A stretch of DNA of 64,000 nucleotides from Chiua virens (taxonomy: Eukaryota; Basidiomycota; Agaricomycetes; Boletales; Boletaceae): assembly GCA_019787685.1 (NCBI GenBank), contig JAHNUO010000006.1, positions 1,922,001-1,986,000 on the forward strand. The letters are read 5' to 3'. The translations under genes and the position numbers were made by a program. Positions within the stretch are counted from its first letter, which is position 1, and each line of letters begins with the position of its first letter. A model generated the notes under the pieces. The model was not told where the DNA came from and made no database searches. It was given only the letters and a program-made list of their open reading frames with translations. Positions 44,724-56,127 of this stretch are shown here, piece by piece.

Positions 44724-45322
44724 CTACTCTCCGAAAAGCTTCTGCACGCGTTTCAAGACGGAGTCTTTTTCAGGGTCTGTGAGAGCGTGAAATGAATGAA
44801 CATCGTATGGAACGAGCAGTTGGTGTGAAGCAAGTGAAACTGTCACATACCGTATGGATGGTCCTTGGATGGGATCTCGAGGAGGGCAGGGAAAGCCTGC
44901 TGGTAGCGATCGACCGTCGGTCTGATCTTCTCTGCAATCTAGATTGGTAGAGCACAGCTGATGAGGGTGGATTTGGAGGGCCATTATGACTTGGCACGCA
45001 CATGCTGGTTAATGAGGAGGATTGCTACATCCTTGCGTTCTGTGAATTCTTGGAAGGCCGCCTCAATAGTTGATATCTGCGTCTCTGAGGAAGGGTTAGA
45101 GGGAAAGGTTTGAGCGTTGCACCGGCGAGCGCACTGGAATCGACGACGAGAAAGTTCTTCTTCTGGTGTTCGTTGATGTGGCCGACGCCGGCGAGTAAAA
45201 GACCGGTGATCGAGTCCTGTGCATGGTCTGAGCAGGTAAACTCGCGAGAGAGCTGGACTGTGTACTTCGTCCCCAATGACCGCGATCAATGTTCTGTCCT
45301 TGAAGGATGCGTGCGGTGCCAT
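44724..45322 (-). CDS. VMA7: V-type ATPase subunit F
   Basis: Stalk subunit of the V1 sector, needed for vacuolar acidification. The start at 45322 gives [15 protein letters not shown], spliced to [18 protein letters not shown] and [11 protein letters not shown]. Then follow [40 protein letters not shown] and [20 protein letters not shown], ending [10 protein letters not shown] with TAG at 44724-44726. The whole length, about 120 residues, is as in yeast and animals. Four introns are GT-AG. The start codons of VMA7 and the divergent ecdysoneless-like gene lie 63 bp apart, so promoter elements are likely shared. Confidence 0.96.
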
Positions 45323-45385
45323 ACTCAACCAGAACCGTGAATGGCAACACCAAACCCGTCGTCGTCGCCGCCAACAACTACCAAT

Positions 45386-48300
45386 ATGGACATTTTCAAC
45401 CGTGCCCCGTCGATCTCTGAAGACACACTGCTGTATGTACTCTACCCCCCACCTCCACTCGCCGACAGGGTCTCCTGCACGTCCCTCATTGCATGCATTC
45501 ACGACATCGTGCCAACACTGCTCCCCGATATCCTCTGGCATCGCGATTCCTTCCAGCTCAAGATCGCGCCAGATCCTGATGCCCGCCGCAGCGACGACAA
45601 AAACATTCTCGAGGGCCGCATGCGCGTCGGCGACGCCATCGACGACGAGTGGTGTATCGTCTGGTTCCTCAGAGAAATCTCCAGACGATGGGACATCGTC
45701 ATCAGGTTTGGATTCTCCACACCTCACCCTTTTTTCACTCATCTGGTCTACCCTAGTGCATCTGACTCGGATGGCGAGTTCTTGCTCATCGAGGCGGCCG
45801 AATCCCTTCCCCACTGGGTGAGCCCCTCGAACGCGACCAACAGGGTGCGCACCGCTCCTCTTCTATAAAATGGTGAGAACCAAGCTGATTGATCCCTTTT
45901 ACTTTTACGTGCAGGTATGGATATATAGTGGTCGTCTCCACCTCATCCCCCTCTCTCATGTTTCTTCCCCCAGCAAGCCGAGAAAGCGACCTCGTGTTCT
46001 AGGCAGGAGGGAACTTGAAGAGGATGAGGACCACCTTGACGACGAAGACGACTATATTGCCACCGATGACGCACTACTGCTTGTGCGAGATACATTTGTT
46101 GACACTCTGGCCCCCAGGGCGGTTGAGGATACTGTATGGCAGCGGATCTCGGGGTATCCAGGCGCGGCGCGCAACCATGTACATACGGCCCTGGCCTATC
46201 TTCCCATTGACATTGCGCGTGCCCTCACGGTAGATCAGTCGCTGATTCAGAAGCCGGTCGAGACATTCTATACTCGCGATGCAATTCAACTTCGCGTGAG
46301 TGCAAGCTCACTTTGTCTGGCATCTCTTGACATATGGCGATAGGCCGCGCACAAAATGGCACGCTTTCCACCACGCCCGGATGTTCTCTGCAGGGTCAAA
46401 ATGACACGCACTGCTTATGCACAGTTATTAGGCCAAAAGTTTTATCCCCCAAAAATTTTCGGATGTTTTGAAGAGAGAGAAGGTACTTCTGCGTGGCGTT
46501 GGCGAGATGTTGGTATGAAACTGGTCGGTTATCCGTCTGGACCCATCTGCCAACCGCTCATATGGACTTTTCAGGCTTGTGGGTTTGAGATGCTGTTTCA
46601 AGAATCCAAAAATCGTGCTGATGTTGTGAAGTCGAGTACGGAAGCACAGATCTCCTTCGTGAGTGCCATTTGATATTTTATGTCAAGTTCCTCATCTCTC
46701 TTGTCGCTAGGCCGAAGCACGTAAAGATGCTCTTCGCCGGTCACCAGATTATAATGCGTACTTGACCCACCTCGTTACTGTAGGTTACTTCCGCGGCGAA
46801 GTAGAGGGTTCAGAGCTGTGGAACGAACTTGAGAATAAGGCGGCTGATACATTTGTCGAGGCTCGACGAGAAGAGTATGTGCACGTAACCACGTTTTGAG
46901 TGGTGTATCTCTGATTGATCAACCTCCCTTCTGTCAGTGACATGTCCAGACCGTCTTTCGCAGCTCTGTTCAATGTTGCACTTTTCCGAGCCCCCGAAAC
47001 CTTCTCGGATGCCGATTTAATGCAAACAGAGGACTCAGATGGGTGGATGAACATTAACGCAACAGACTTTGATGAGGTGCTTGAACATGCCATGCATGCT
47101 GGTGGCTCAACGGTGGAGACGGACATTATGAAAACGGATGGTGAGGAAGGGGGGGAAGACAGGGTCGCAAAGGAACAAACGGACAAACTCCGCGATCTCG
47201 CTGCAAAGGTGGAGCGTTTTGTAGAAGGAAAGGGAGATGTCGAAGGTGCGCGGTTCGAAGAGTACGGCCTCCCTGTTTCCACATTGTGATCTCTACCACC
47301 TGACATTTTTCCATTCTTCTGGTGTCTGTAGCGAAGCATTCTCCGACGAAGACGGGACGGATAGTGATGACGAAGATCTACTCAGTGACGAAGAATCATC
47401 TGCCTCGGATGGCGCAGAGTCTGATGCAGACAGCCGAAAGGCGGCAGAATCAGCTCGCCGGCAAGCAATGGATTGCCTCGTCCCTGCCCTTCCAGCGTCC
47501 GAATATGGTCAAATGCCTGCTTCGTTCAACACGCAGCGTGTTGCCAAAACCACTATTCTCACCGAACAGGTTGAAACTGGGGTCCTTAAAATTGATGCTA
47601 GCGTCAATGACACTGTGATGGGAGAGCCGACTCGGTCAGCACAGGCGCGCCCGATCCGCCCTCCACTTCTTCCGCGTGATAAATATGAAGGGGTTGATTC
47701 AGATGATGAGTCCTCGTCGTCAGACCCCTTGGCTGGCGGTGACGATGAGGATGGCGAGTCAGAGGAAGACCGACCTCAGGTAGTCGGTGATATCGAAGTA
47801 GATATGGACGAAGAAGAGGCAGAATTTCTCGAATTTTCACGTCAAGCATTGGGAATATCCGATAAAATGTGGGATGATATAATTCAAGAGCGGCGAGGGC
47901 GAGGAGGTGCGTATAGAATCTACAGTGTGGGCGTGAAGAGATGACGAACGGTGTCTAGCATATGTACCGACTGGTGTGTCGACAAAGAAAGGGACCGAGG
48001 CACCAAAGATAGCATCCGAGCAACCTCGTCCGCCCGTACCAGGGGCCCGCCCAAACGCGAACCCAAACCTGGACTCCTTTGAGACAGTCATGCGAGCCAT
48101 GGACGCCGAGTTGTTGCGCTTGCGACAACCTGCCACTGGGTCAGAGTCCAACCCCCAACCGCCTACAAAAAAGGATAAAGGCAAGGCCCGCGCAGCCCCC
48201 GCAAATGACGACATCGACATGGATATCGAAGCCTCGATGCAAGCTGAGCTCGAAAGCCTGTTGGAGCAAGACGGCGGGGACTCGGATGAGGAAGTCGACA

Positions 48301-48434
48301 AGTCAAGGCCGGATTACAATTTGATCAAAAATTTCCTCGAGAGTTTCAAAAGTCAGGTTGGTCTACCTGGCCCTGTTGGCAATCTCGCCGGGAGATTGCA
48401 ACCCGGCTGGACCTTGCCGAGGGACGAATCGTGA
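45386..48434 (+). CDS. Ecdysoneless/SGT1 family protein
   Basis: Homologue of animal ECD and of fungal SGT1-type transcription/splicing regulators (distinct from the Hsp90 co-chaperone Sgt1). The ATG at 45386 opens MDIFNRAPSISEDTLLYVLY; an in-frame ATG at 45341 is an alternative. The family core is EFLLIEAAESLPHWVSPSNA, TNRVWIYSGRLHLIPLSH and VQRISGYPGAARNHVHTAL-like. It continues with ARFPPRPDVLCRVKMTRTA and TVGYFRGEVEGSELWNELE. An acidic region holds DEDGTDSDDEDLLSDEESSA; then EAEFLEFSRQALGISDKMWD and NLDSFETVMRAMDAELLR. The C-terminus is ..DYNLIKNFLESFKSQVGLPG. At least eight introns join in frame. In flies ECD acts with Prp8; the fungal role is inferred. Confidence 0.88.
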
Positions 48435-48624
48435 TCTGCCAGTGGGTTATGCGCGTCCGCGGATATGGCTATCGTTTGTATAGTTAGGGTTGTACGAATG
48501 TGTTGTTCCGACTTGGAACATTCGAATAGAAACTGAATCTTATCTGATTGCTGGACGATGATGAGAACTGCTTACACGGCACTTTCGGATCCGGATATCG
48601 GGACACCCTCTAAACGGAACGGTC

Positions 48625-49674
48625 ATGATACACGCAGTGCTGATCTGTCAGTTTTGTTTCTGCATTCGCTTTCACTGCCCTGCTCATCGCCGAGAATCTC
48701 AGTCAACACGTCGGGTATTCCAAGGCTGACCAAGTTCTACACGCCCCTTCACCAGTCTTCTCAAACGGTCATCCAAAAGATATTTTCGCTCATCTCGATC
48801 CGACCACCCGGGTTGTGCAACTTTCTGGATGCACCCGAACTCGAGGCCTTCCTCGGGCCCAAGGATGACTCGGAAGAGCGCTGGCGAGTCGTGTACAGAA
48901 ATTACGCTACGTTGTATTTCGTGTTCGTCGTGGATGGTGCTGAGAGCGAATTGGGAATACTGGACCTGATCCAGGTAAGCGGATTCTAGCTTCGGTTGGT
49001 GGAGCATTCCCATGTGACGGTACCACACCCCTGGAACAAAAGGTCTTCGTGGAGGCACTGGACCGCGCTTTTGAGAACGTTTGTGAACTTGACCTCGTAT
49101 TCCACTTTGACGAGGTAGGCTTTTTTTGTACAAGGGGCGCGACACGCCAAGTTAACAGTATGAATCCAGGTTCATCATATCCTTGCAGAGATCATCCAAG
49201 GTGGCCTTGTTCTGGAAACGAACGTGGACGAGATTAGTAGCTCGGGTGCGTGTCAATGTCTTTTTTTAAAAGTCGTGGCAGCGGGATATTTTCAGGAAGG
49301 AAGATCAAGTATTCATGTCGTTTCTATATCAGATAACATCTTATTCTTATCAGATACTGACACGCCACCTAGCAAAGATGGCATCGAAGGCACGAAAGGA
49401 GTCGTTCGTATCAGCGAATCCACTCGCTTTGGGGACCGGGGTGGGAGGTGCTCGGAACGGGGCGTTGCCGACACCCCTTGGGTGGCTGACGGACAAGCTA
49501 ACGGGTGTGAGCGGGACGATAGTTTCACTAAATGGGGAAGAATATGTATGCATCCATAGATTTGGTACTGTACATAAGTCGACACGCACACATGCAAAAC
49601 TTACGCTGAGGGCTGAAAAAAGATCACCGAGAAAGTGGATAGGAGATAACAGAACCGGGGAAGTGGTGATTTGA
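48625..49674 (+). CDS. APS3: AP-3 adaptor complex subunit sigma
   Basis: Small subunit of the AP-3 coat for Golgi-to-vacuole transport. A short first exon at 48625 (MIHAVLIF split across an intron) leads to NTSGIPRLTKFYTPLHQ. The core matches the family: VVYRNYATLYFVFVVDGAES, ELGILDLIQVFVEALDRAFE and NVCELDLVFHFDEVHHILAE. After EISSS an intron joins AKMASKARKESFVSANPLAL and TPLGWLTDKLTG, an extension not present in the shorter animal proteins. The 3' end is uncertain: the frame runs on to TGA at 49672-49674. The gene is convergent with MED6, with 29 bp between the stops if this end is right. Confidence 0.9.
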
Positions 49675-49703
49675 TGGTGGTGTGATGCTGAATGACCTGG
49701 AAG

Positions 49704-50805
49704 TCAGGTAACCAGGACCGATGTGCCTATGGCATGCGTCAATGGATTGGTCGGACGAGACAAATGAGACATGCGTTTTTTCTTCTTCTTTCCTGCACCA
49801 ACAGGACCTTTGACAGGGACATGGTCCTGTGGACTTGGAGCGACGGAGGGTGCCTTCGGAGTTGGGGCCCTTTGGGAAGGGGCAGGGGTCAGTGCTTTCT
49901 GACCGGACGGTGTCGCGACGGCAGAATGGTTAGATATGGTGTCGACGGGCAGGGAACGAGATGCTGTTATATTGGAATGCATTGCGGTCGTTCTCATAGC
50001 TCTCACGAGCAAATTGTTCTGCTGTTTCTTAGGGCCATGGAGTTTGTGCTTCTCGGGGGCATCGATAATAGACTCGTCGAGGGGCAAAGCATCCATGTTG
50101 GTTTTTTTGGGTTGTACGTCAGAGTCGATTATGGGCCATACGAAACCAGAGCGGGGGGTGTAATCGGGACGATGTCTGCGAAGGAGGTCAAGGGAGGACT
50201 GGAGCGCATTCAAGGAGGTGAGCTGGACAAGAAAAGGAGTGAGTGGGAGATAAGGAAACAAGGAGGGGGAATACCAGTCTGTTTGAAAGAAGAGTGTAGA
50301 TATCGGGTGACTGGTAGATGCGGTTGCTGATGATGAAGTACGCGGCGAGTGGCCTGACTGGGAGGGAGATGTAGTAGAGTAGACGGGGATGAAGTGGACG
50401 AACCTTGATCTGGGGAGAGACGCTCACGCTTGTGTATGATGAAGAGGGAGGGCGGGGAAGCATGTGCGAGTGCAAACTCGATGCCGGTGAAGCGTCTGAG
50501 ACAGGGTAAGGAGAGTCGGTGGAAAGAGAGTATGGGCGCACTTGAGTTCCTCTTCCTCGTTCAGGATGGGTGCGCCGGTGTGGATTGTCTGCATGCGGAG
50601 GACTTGGTTGTTGCTCTGTTTGTCGTAGAACATGGATGTCGCAAAGTAGTCGAACACATTCTCGGTCGAGAGGGGGCCGTGTGCCTGTGCGAGAGGATGA
50701 TTAGAGTGACTCTGAGAAGAGATTGCAACGTTCCTGTATCCACTCGTGCCAGATGAAGAACCGATGCGAGTAATCGTCGCTTGGGTGTAGGTCCTTGTCG
50801 TCCAT
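49704..50805 (-). CDS. MED6: Mediator complex subunit 6
   Basis: Head-module subunit of Mediator. The start at 50805 gives HPSDDYSHRFFIWHEWIQ. The next exon begins AHGPLSTENVFDYFATSMFY, then DKQSNNQVLRMQTIHTG. Joining these needs an intron at 50685-50733 whose first bases are GAACGT rather than GTACGT. Later exons give RFTGIEFALAHASPPSLFII, PLAAYFIISNRIYQSPDIY and LTSLNALQSSLDLLRRHRP, the conserved MED6 fold. The C-terminus is a Ser/Thr/Pro-rich tail with a lysine cluster (GKKKKKRMSHLSRP). The other introns are GT-AG. Start codons of MED6 and the NRAMP gene are only 51 bp apart. Confidence 0.92.
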
Positions 50806-50856
50806 AATTAACCTTGTATTTATACTCCATCCTCAAAGATGAGTCCACTTAATTTC

Positions 50857-52910
50857 AATGTATATCCCCCTCCGCTCCATCCTACTTCATCTCCGCAGAC
50901 ATGTTGGCGCCGGCATTCTCTGCTCCGTCGGTTACTTTGACCCGTCAGTTCCCTCATCTTCATAGATCTCCCGCTCACCTCCTATCAGCGGTAACTGGAG
51001 CGTTGACATCCAGGCCGGTACCACTTTTGGCTACCGTCCTATGCTCTTCGTGATCCTCCTCTCCGGCATCATGGCCGTCCTCTTCCAGGTATGCAATATC
51101 CCCCACGTCTCGTCCCCTCCCATCTCTCTCCCTCAGGTACTGGCCACAAGACTTGGTTGTGTCACTGGCCTAGGTCCTTCTGTTCTCAAGTTTTTCCTAC
51201 ACCTCTCTCACTCTTTCTTCTAGATCTTGCCGCGCATTGTCGCATTCTCCTCCATGATCATCCAAAATACCCCCGTCTCGCCCGGTTCCTCCTTTTATAC
51301 CCCCTCTACATCCTCTCAGAACTTGCCATCATAGCGACCGACCTCGCGGAACTTCTTGGTTCTGCAATAGCGTTTACCTTGTTCATTCCCGAGCTTCCTA
51401 TGTGGGCAGGCGTCCTCCTTACAGCCCTCGATGTCTTTGTCTTTCTCCTCATCGCCGATAACTCTCAAGTTGGTCGTCCCGTCAGGCTCGTCGAAACGGC
51501 CATCCTCCTCCTGGCATGTTCCCATTCTCACCTATGCACTCTCACTCATTCCCTCCAGGTGGCTGCCGTCTTCATCTCTTTCATTGTGCTCGTCATCAAG
51601 GTCGACCCTCAGTGGCCACAAGCCTTTCTTGGCTTTGTACCTTCACAGGACCTCTTCGAGACACAGCCAAACGCTGTTTATACAGGTCCTTCACGTTCAT
51701 CTCTTCCCCTGCCTCTCCTCACAGTTTTTTTACCCAGCCATCGGCATCATCGGCGCAACCATCATGCCCCACGGCTTATTCCTTGGTTCTCATCTTGCCA
51801 CCCAAGATCGTCTCTCTTCAAGTAATTCTGCACTTCCTTTGCCTGCCGCTCCGCAACGTTCATCTCTCTGGCGCTCTCTGTTTTCTATCTCAAATACTAG
51901 CCACGACGATTTAACAGACAAATTTACACGACACGGGCTTCGGAGCAATAATTCTCTTTCCTTCATCCGAGCCCATCTCGCCCATGCCGTCGTGGACATT
52001 GTCCTCAGCCTACTTGTCGTTGCTGTGCCCATCAATTGCGCGTGCGCCTTCACATTCCCTTGCATACAGCAGTTCTTAATATCTCATACTCAGAATTCTT
52101 ATCCTTTCTGCAGCAGTGTCTCATCCTGATTCTACAACCTCTTCTGTTGGCATCCCCCAAATGTACCACCTCATTCTCAACAATCTTGGCAAGGGTAAGT
52201 TATGCAATCTCCACTGTCCTCTCCTCACTGCTTATTTGTCTTATTTAGGGGCCGCATTTCTTTTCGCGATCGCACTCGTGTTTTCTGGAGAGGTGGCTAG
52301 CGTCACAGCTACATTTGCTGGCCAAATCGTTTCGGAAGGTTTCATCCTTTGGAAGTTCTCTGTAAGCATCCACAGACGGAAGTGCTGCCTTGAGCCCACA
52401 CCTTTATAGCCATTCCTCCGCCGCCTGACGACGCGTCTTCTCGGTTTGATACCATCCATGATCGTCGCGATGATATTTGGACGCACAGGACTTAATACCC
52501 TCCTAGTCGCATCGCAGGTCGCGCTCTCGGTCGTTTTGCCATTTGTGTTGTTCCCGCTCATATACCTCACTTCCTCAAAAACGGTAATGTCTGTTAAAGG
52601 AGCCAAAGGAGCCGTCCGGACGAATGCTCCATCGGATGAAATGTTGAAGACCCCACTTACCGGCGTTGTTTGTCAAGAACCGCCGAGTACTACGCCATCT
52701 GAATGCTCTGACGTTATGTTGGAAAATGTCAAGACTACGACGGTCGCCGCCTCCTCCAACGTACAACCGCATGGCGACACAATTGATTTCAGCAACAGCT
52801 GCATCGTTGCAACCGTGGCATATGCGATATGGCTCCTCATCACTGTCGCCAATGTCTACGGAATTGTCCGCGTTGAGTTTACCTGGTTAAGCATATTCAT
52901 ACACTACTAG
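50857..52910 (+). CDS. SMF1: NRAMP divalent-metal transporter
   Basis: Proton-coupled importer of manganese or iron. The first helix carries GAGILCSVGYFDPGNWSVD; the DPGN metal motif is completed across the first intron. Helix 6 has TAIGIIGATIMPHGLFLGS, the conserved MPH. Other blocks are FQVLATRLGCVTGLDLAAHC, ILSELAIIATDLAELLGSAI and GEVASVTATFAGQIVSEGFI. A hydrophilic insert with SKTVMSVKGAKGAVRT precedes the last helix (CIVATVAYAIWLLITVANVY). The stop is TAG at 52908-52910. At least one intron after AILLL may use GC-AG (GCATGT), although the frame stays open without it, and the exon pattern near 52.05-52.2 kb is uncertain. The start could be earlier. Confidence 0.88.
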
Positions 52911-52980
52911 ACACACATGTACTTCAAGCCAACTAAAAATACACGAATGCAGACAACGGATTCTGAGAGCACCTCACCCA

Positions 52981-55527
52981 TCAGAACGCAACCATCTCCG
53001 TGATACCAACCATCTCCCGCTCATAGCAACGGTGCTGACTGACTTGGTAGGCGAAACTAGAGACGAATCCCTTCGAGCCTGCTTCAAACTTGGGAATATC
53101 AGCCGTAATCGAGGAAGCGCTGTAACGTCCAGTTGAAATAACTCCGTAAGACGATACCACTTCATCATCAGTGACCACCTGGAGCGAACAGGTCAATTTT
53201 GGGCAGCCGGACGACGTCGCGTAAGAAGTCCACCGCTGGGACAATCAGACCGTGTTCATCATTTTGAGAATTATTCGTACCTTCACCAACAGCAGCAATG
53301 GACTTGCAGTGTCCAAACGCCTCCCTAACCCAGTGTATTGCACGACCATTCTTTGCGAGAGCCCTGACATGTTCTTTCCCAGATGGAATGTAGATGGCGT
53401 CGAATAAGGTCGAGCGTTGTCCCTCAAAGTGATGATCCGCAAAAACACCATCACCGACGTCTTCACTAGCCCATTGGATGAATATGCCCACGCCGCGGTC
53501 CAATGACATAGCATACAGCCTTTGCGCTAGTCAAAGCGACGCGAACAGCTTGCATCTCCACCTCAGTTAAAGCCGTCCGCGATCAAGATGGCGATACGAC
53601 GTGAAACGATAGTCGGTTCCTTCGGCATAAAATCTGTCTGGGACAATCCCTTGCTCTTTTTGCCATGACTGGGACGACCGGGCTGACTGGGGATGTCGCC
53701 TCCTACTTTAGAAGCCACGGACTTTGCGAGATCGAGGTCGATATTATTGAGTACATTGATATAAGACCTGTAGACCACTGGGTCCTCGCAGTGACTCAGC
53801 TCGAAAGAAATAGCACTAGCGAGGTGAACTTTTTCATAAGGAGTGAGAGAGTTGAAGAAAAGTTCGGCATGGTTGAAGTGTTCTTTGAACTTTTCGCCGC
53901 GCGCTCGTCGTTTAATTCCTTCCAAACGCTGCGTATATCTGGAATGATGTCAGTGGGCATGCCCATGATAATTCGGAACGCTAGCGTACTCGATATACCC
54001 TCCGTCCTTGGCAGAGACGGGTTGCCCAATATTCTGCCGATTAGGCCAATAGTTGATGCTGCTCTTGACTATTCGATGACGGGCTTGGCCGTCTCGGTTG
54101 TGATTCAATATTGGGCAAATGGGACGATTGATGGGTAACTAAAATCAAATCAGAATACGTAACGCGGTGAATGTGTACCTTGCCAGTGGGATAGCATACC
54201 TCTTGGAAGTTGACACCAAGCCGAGTTATTTGAGTGTCGAAGTATGAGAAGTTGCGACCTTGCAACAGAGGATCGTCACTGAATCCGATTCCCGGAACAA
54301 CGTGGCTAGTGCAGAAGGCGACTTGTTCTGTTTCGGTGAAGAATTCGTCGACAACGCGGTTCAGAACCAACTCTCCGATCTCTTCGAGAGGCACCAATTC
54401 TTGTGGCCATACCTTCGTCGCATCCAAGATATCAAAGTCGAAATCATGTTCACGCACTTGAGGGATGGTCTGAATAGCCAACTTCCATTTTGGATAGAAC
54501 CCGTTTTCGATGGCCTCGTTCAAATCTTTACGATGGAAATCAGGGTCTTGTCCAGAAATCTTGAGTGCTTCGTCCCAAAGGAGACTATGGACGCCAAGTT
54601 CGGGAATGAAATGGAACTTGACAAAGTAACGATCCCCCTTATCGTTCAGGAGTGTGAACGTATTGACGCCGAAACCTTGCATCATGCGGAACGAACGGGG
54701 AACACCACGGTCGGACATGACCCACATTACCATATGGGCCGCTAGTAGGATATTAGGAAGTCTCGGAGCACACTCTCATAGTGTGGCTTACATTCGGGCT
54801 GGAGACCTACGAAATCCCAAAAATTATTGTGAGCACTCTGACCAGTCGGGACTTCGTTGTGTGGTTCGGGCTTTACAGCATGAACGAAGTCAGGGAATTT
54901 GATGGCATCTTGAATGAAAAACACAGGAATGTCGTTCCCGACGATGTCCCAGTTACCCTCTTTTGTGTAGAATTTAACCGCAAACCCTCGGACATCGCGG
55001 ACAGTGTCCTGAAAAGCACACGTTCAATGCGAGTAAATCAAATACAGAAGTGCATACAGCGCTTCCTCTGGGGCCCTGAACCGTGCTGAACCGAACAAAC
55101 ACAGGGGTGGTACGCGATGCGTCCGTCAACACTGGTGCGTAAGTATATTTTGAAGCACGGTCGTCATAAACTTTGAAATATCCGTGAGCTGCAGCCCCTC
55201 GGGCATGGACAACACGCTCGGGAATGCGTTCATGGTCAAAGCGATGGATTTTCTCGCGACCAATTTGATCCTCGAGCAGCATCGGACCATTTTGTTCACC
55301 GTCAGATCCGATCACCCTGAGCCTGGTTTGAATGCGGGTTAACAACATGCGGAAACCAGCTTATATGCCACGCACCAGTTGTCTGTATCAGACGCCTTCA
55401 CGCCATGATCTGTAGTGAGATGCTCGCCAGTCCGGGGCTCCCGAGTGTCACGCTGTAGGTCAGCAATCTTGTCGGTGGGAATGACAGCGGTGAAAGCTTT
55501 CTTTGCAGACTCCATGAGGGAGGCCAT
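52981..55527 (-). CDS. Large-subunit catalase with DJ-1/PfpI-like tail, tail frame broken
   Basis: Heme enzyme decomposing hydrogen peroxide. The start at 55527 gives [19 protein letters not shown]. Catalytic His is in [14 protein letters not shown]; Asn is in [14 protein letters not shown]; the heme-ligand Tyr is in [14 protein letters not shown]. Other landmarks are [17 protein letters not shown] and [20 protein letters not shown]. The helical domain ends [20 protein letters not shown] large-subunit C-terminal domain follows: [12 protein letters not shown], then [43 protein letters not shown] and [14 protein letters not shown] at 52981. In the DNA the tail breaks at TGA after GFN (53565), and again near 53472, with a possible third break near 53178. 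The catalytic core is intact. Confidence 0.9.
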
Positions 55528-56127
55528 GACAGATTGGCGACAGAATGACCGACCTGGAAGATTCTCGTTTTATATGGTCTGCGATGTTCGCCCCTATTGC
55601 GTCAGTGGTGACGCATCACGGTCAAGACTCAGTGAGTACGACTACGATTACCTATACCGGCACTCCTTTCCATGCTCCACCTCGAAAAACACAAAACATA
55701 TCTATTAGATCGATAAAATCCACCAACTTTTACGAACAAAATAAGAAATTATATTCGAATAGTCCGCAACCAGAACGAAATCATAAACAATCGATAATAG
55801 ACAAAAGCTGGGAACTGGAAGGTATACTTGGATAGACATACTGCCTGAAAATCCTCGTCAAGGCACTGTACGCAGGCAGAAGCTCGAGACTACGCCCATC
55901 ACTAGGTCCGTGATGCAGCACGAACGGTAGATGCGTAATACATCGATAAACAGAAAGCGTAGAATGATGTGATGCGTCATCTTGACGCAGTAGACGAACC
56001 AACCATCAACTACGACGACGCGATTGGCGAAGCTCGCCCAAAATCTGTTCAAATACTGAGAACATAGACGCCAAACAACCCCGAATAAAACTCACGCATA
56101 GGGAAGGATATTTTTGGACTCAATGCC
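55528..56127. other. Intergenic, 600 bp
   Basis: Upstream of catalase (minus) and downstream of the C2H2 gene (minus). AT-rich around 55730-55800. I see no gene in it. Confidence 0.4.

Noticed and set aside
44984..45814. 276-codon minus-strand frame at the VMA7/ecdysoneless-like start
   Set aside because: Its right part is antisense to the conserved ecdysoneless exon and its left part reads VMA7 introns; VMA7 is explained by spliced exons.
53900..54010. Apparent stop in the catalase core after GYIEYASVP
   Set aside because: A GTACGC donor inside the Glu codon and an ATTCCAG acceptor give [15 protein letters not shown] in frame.
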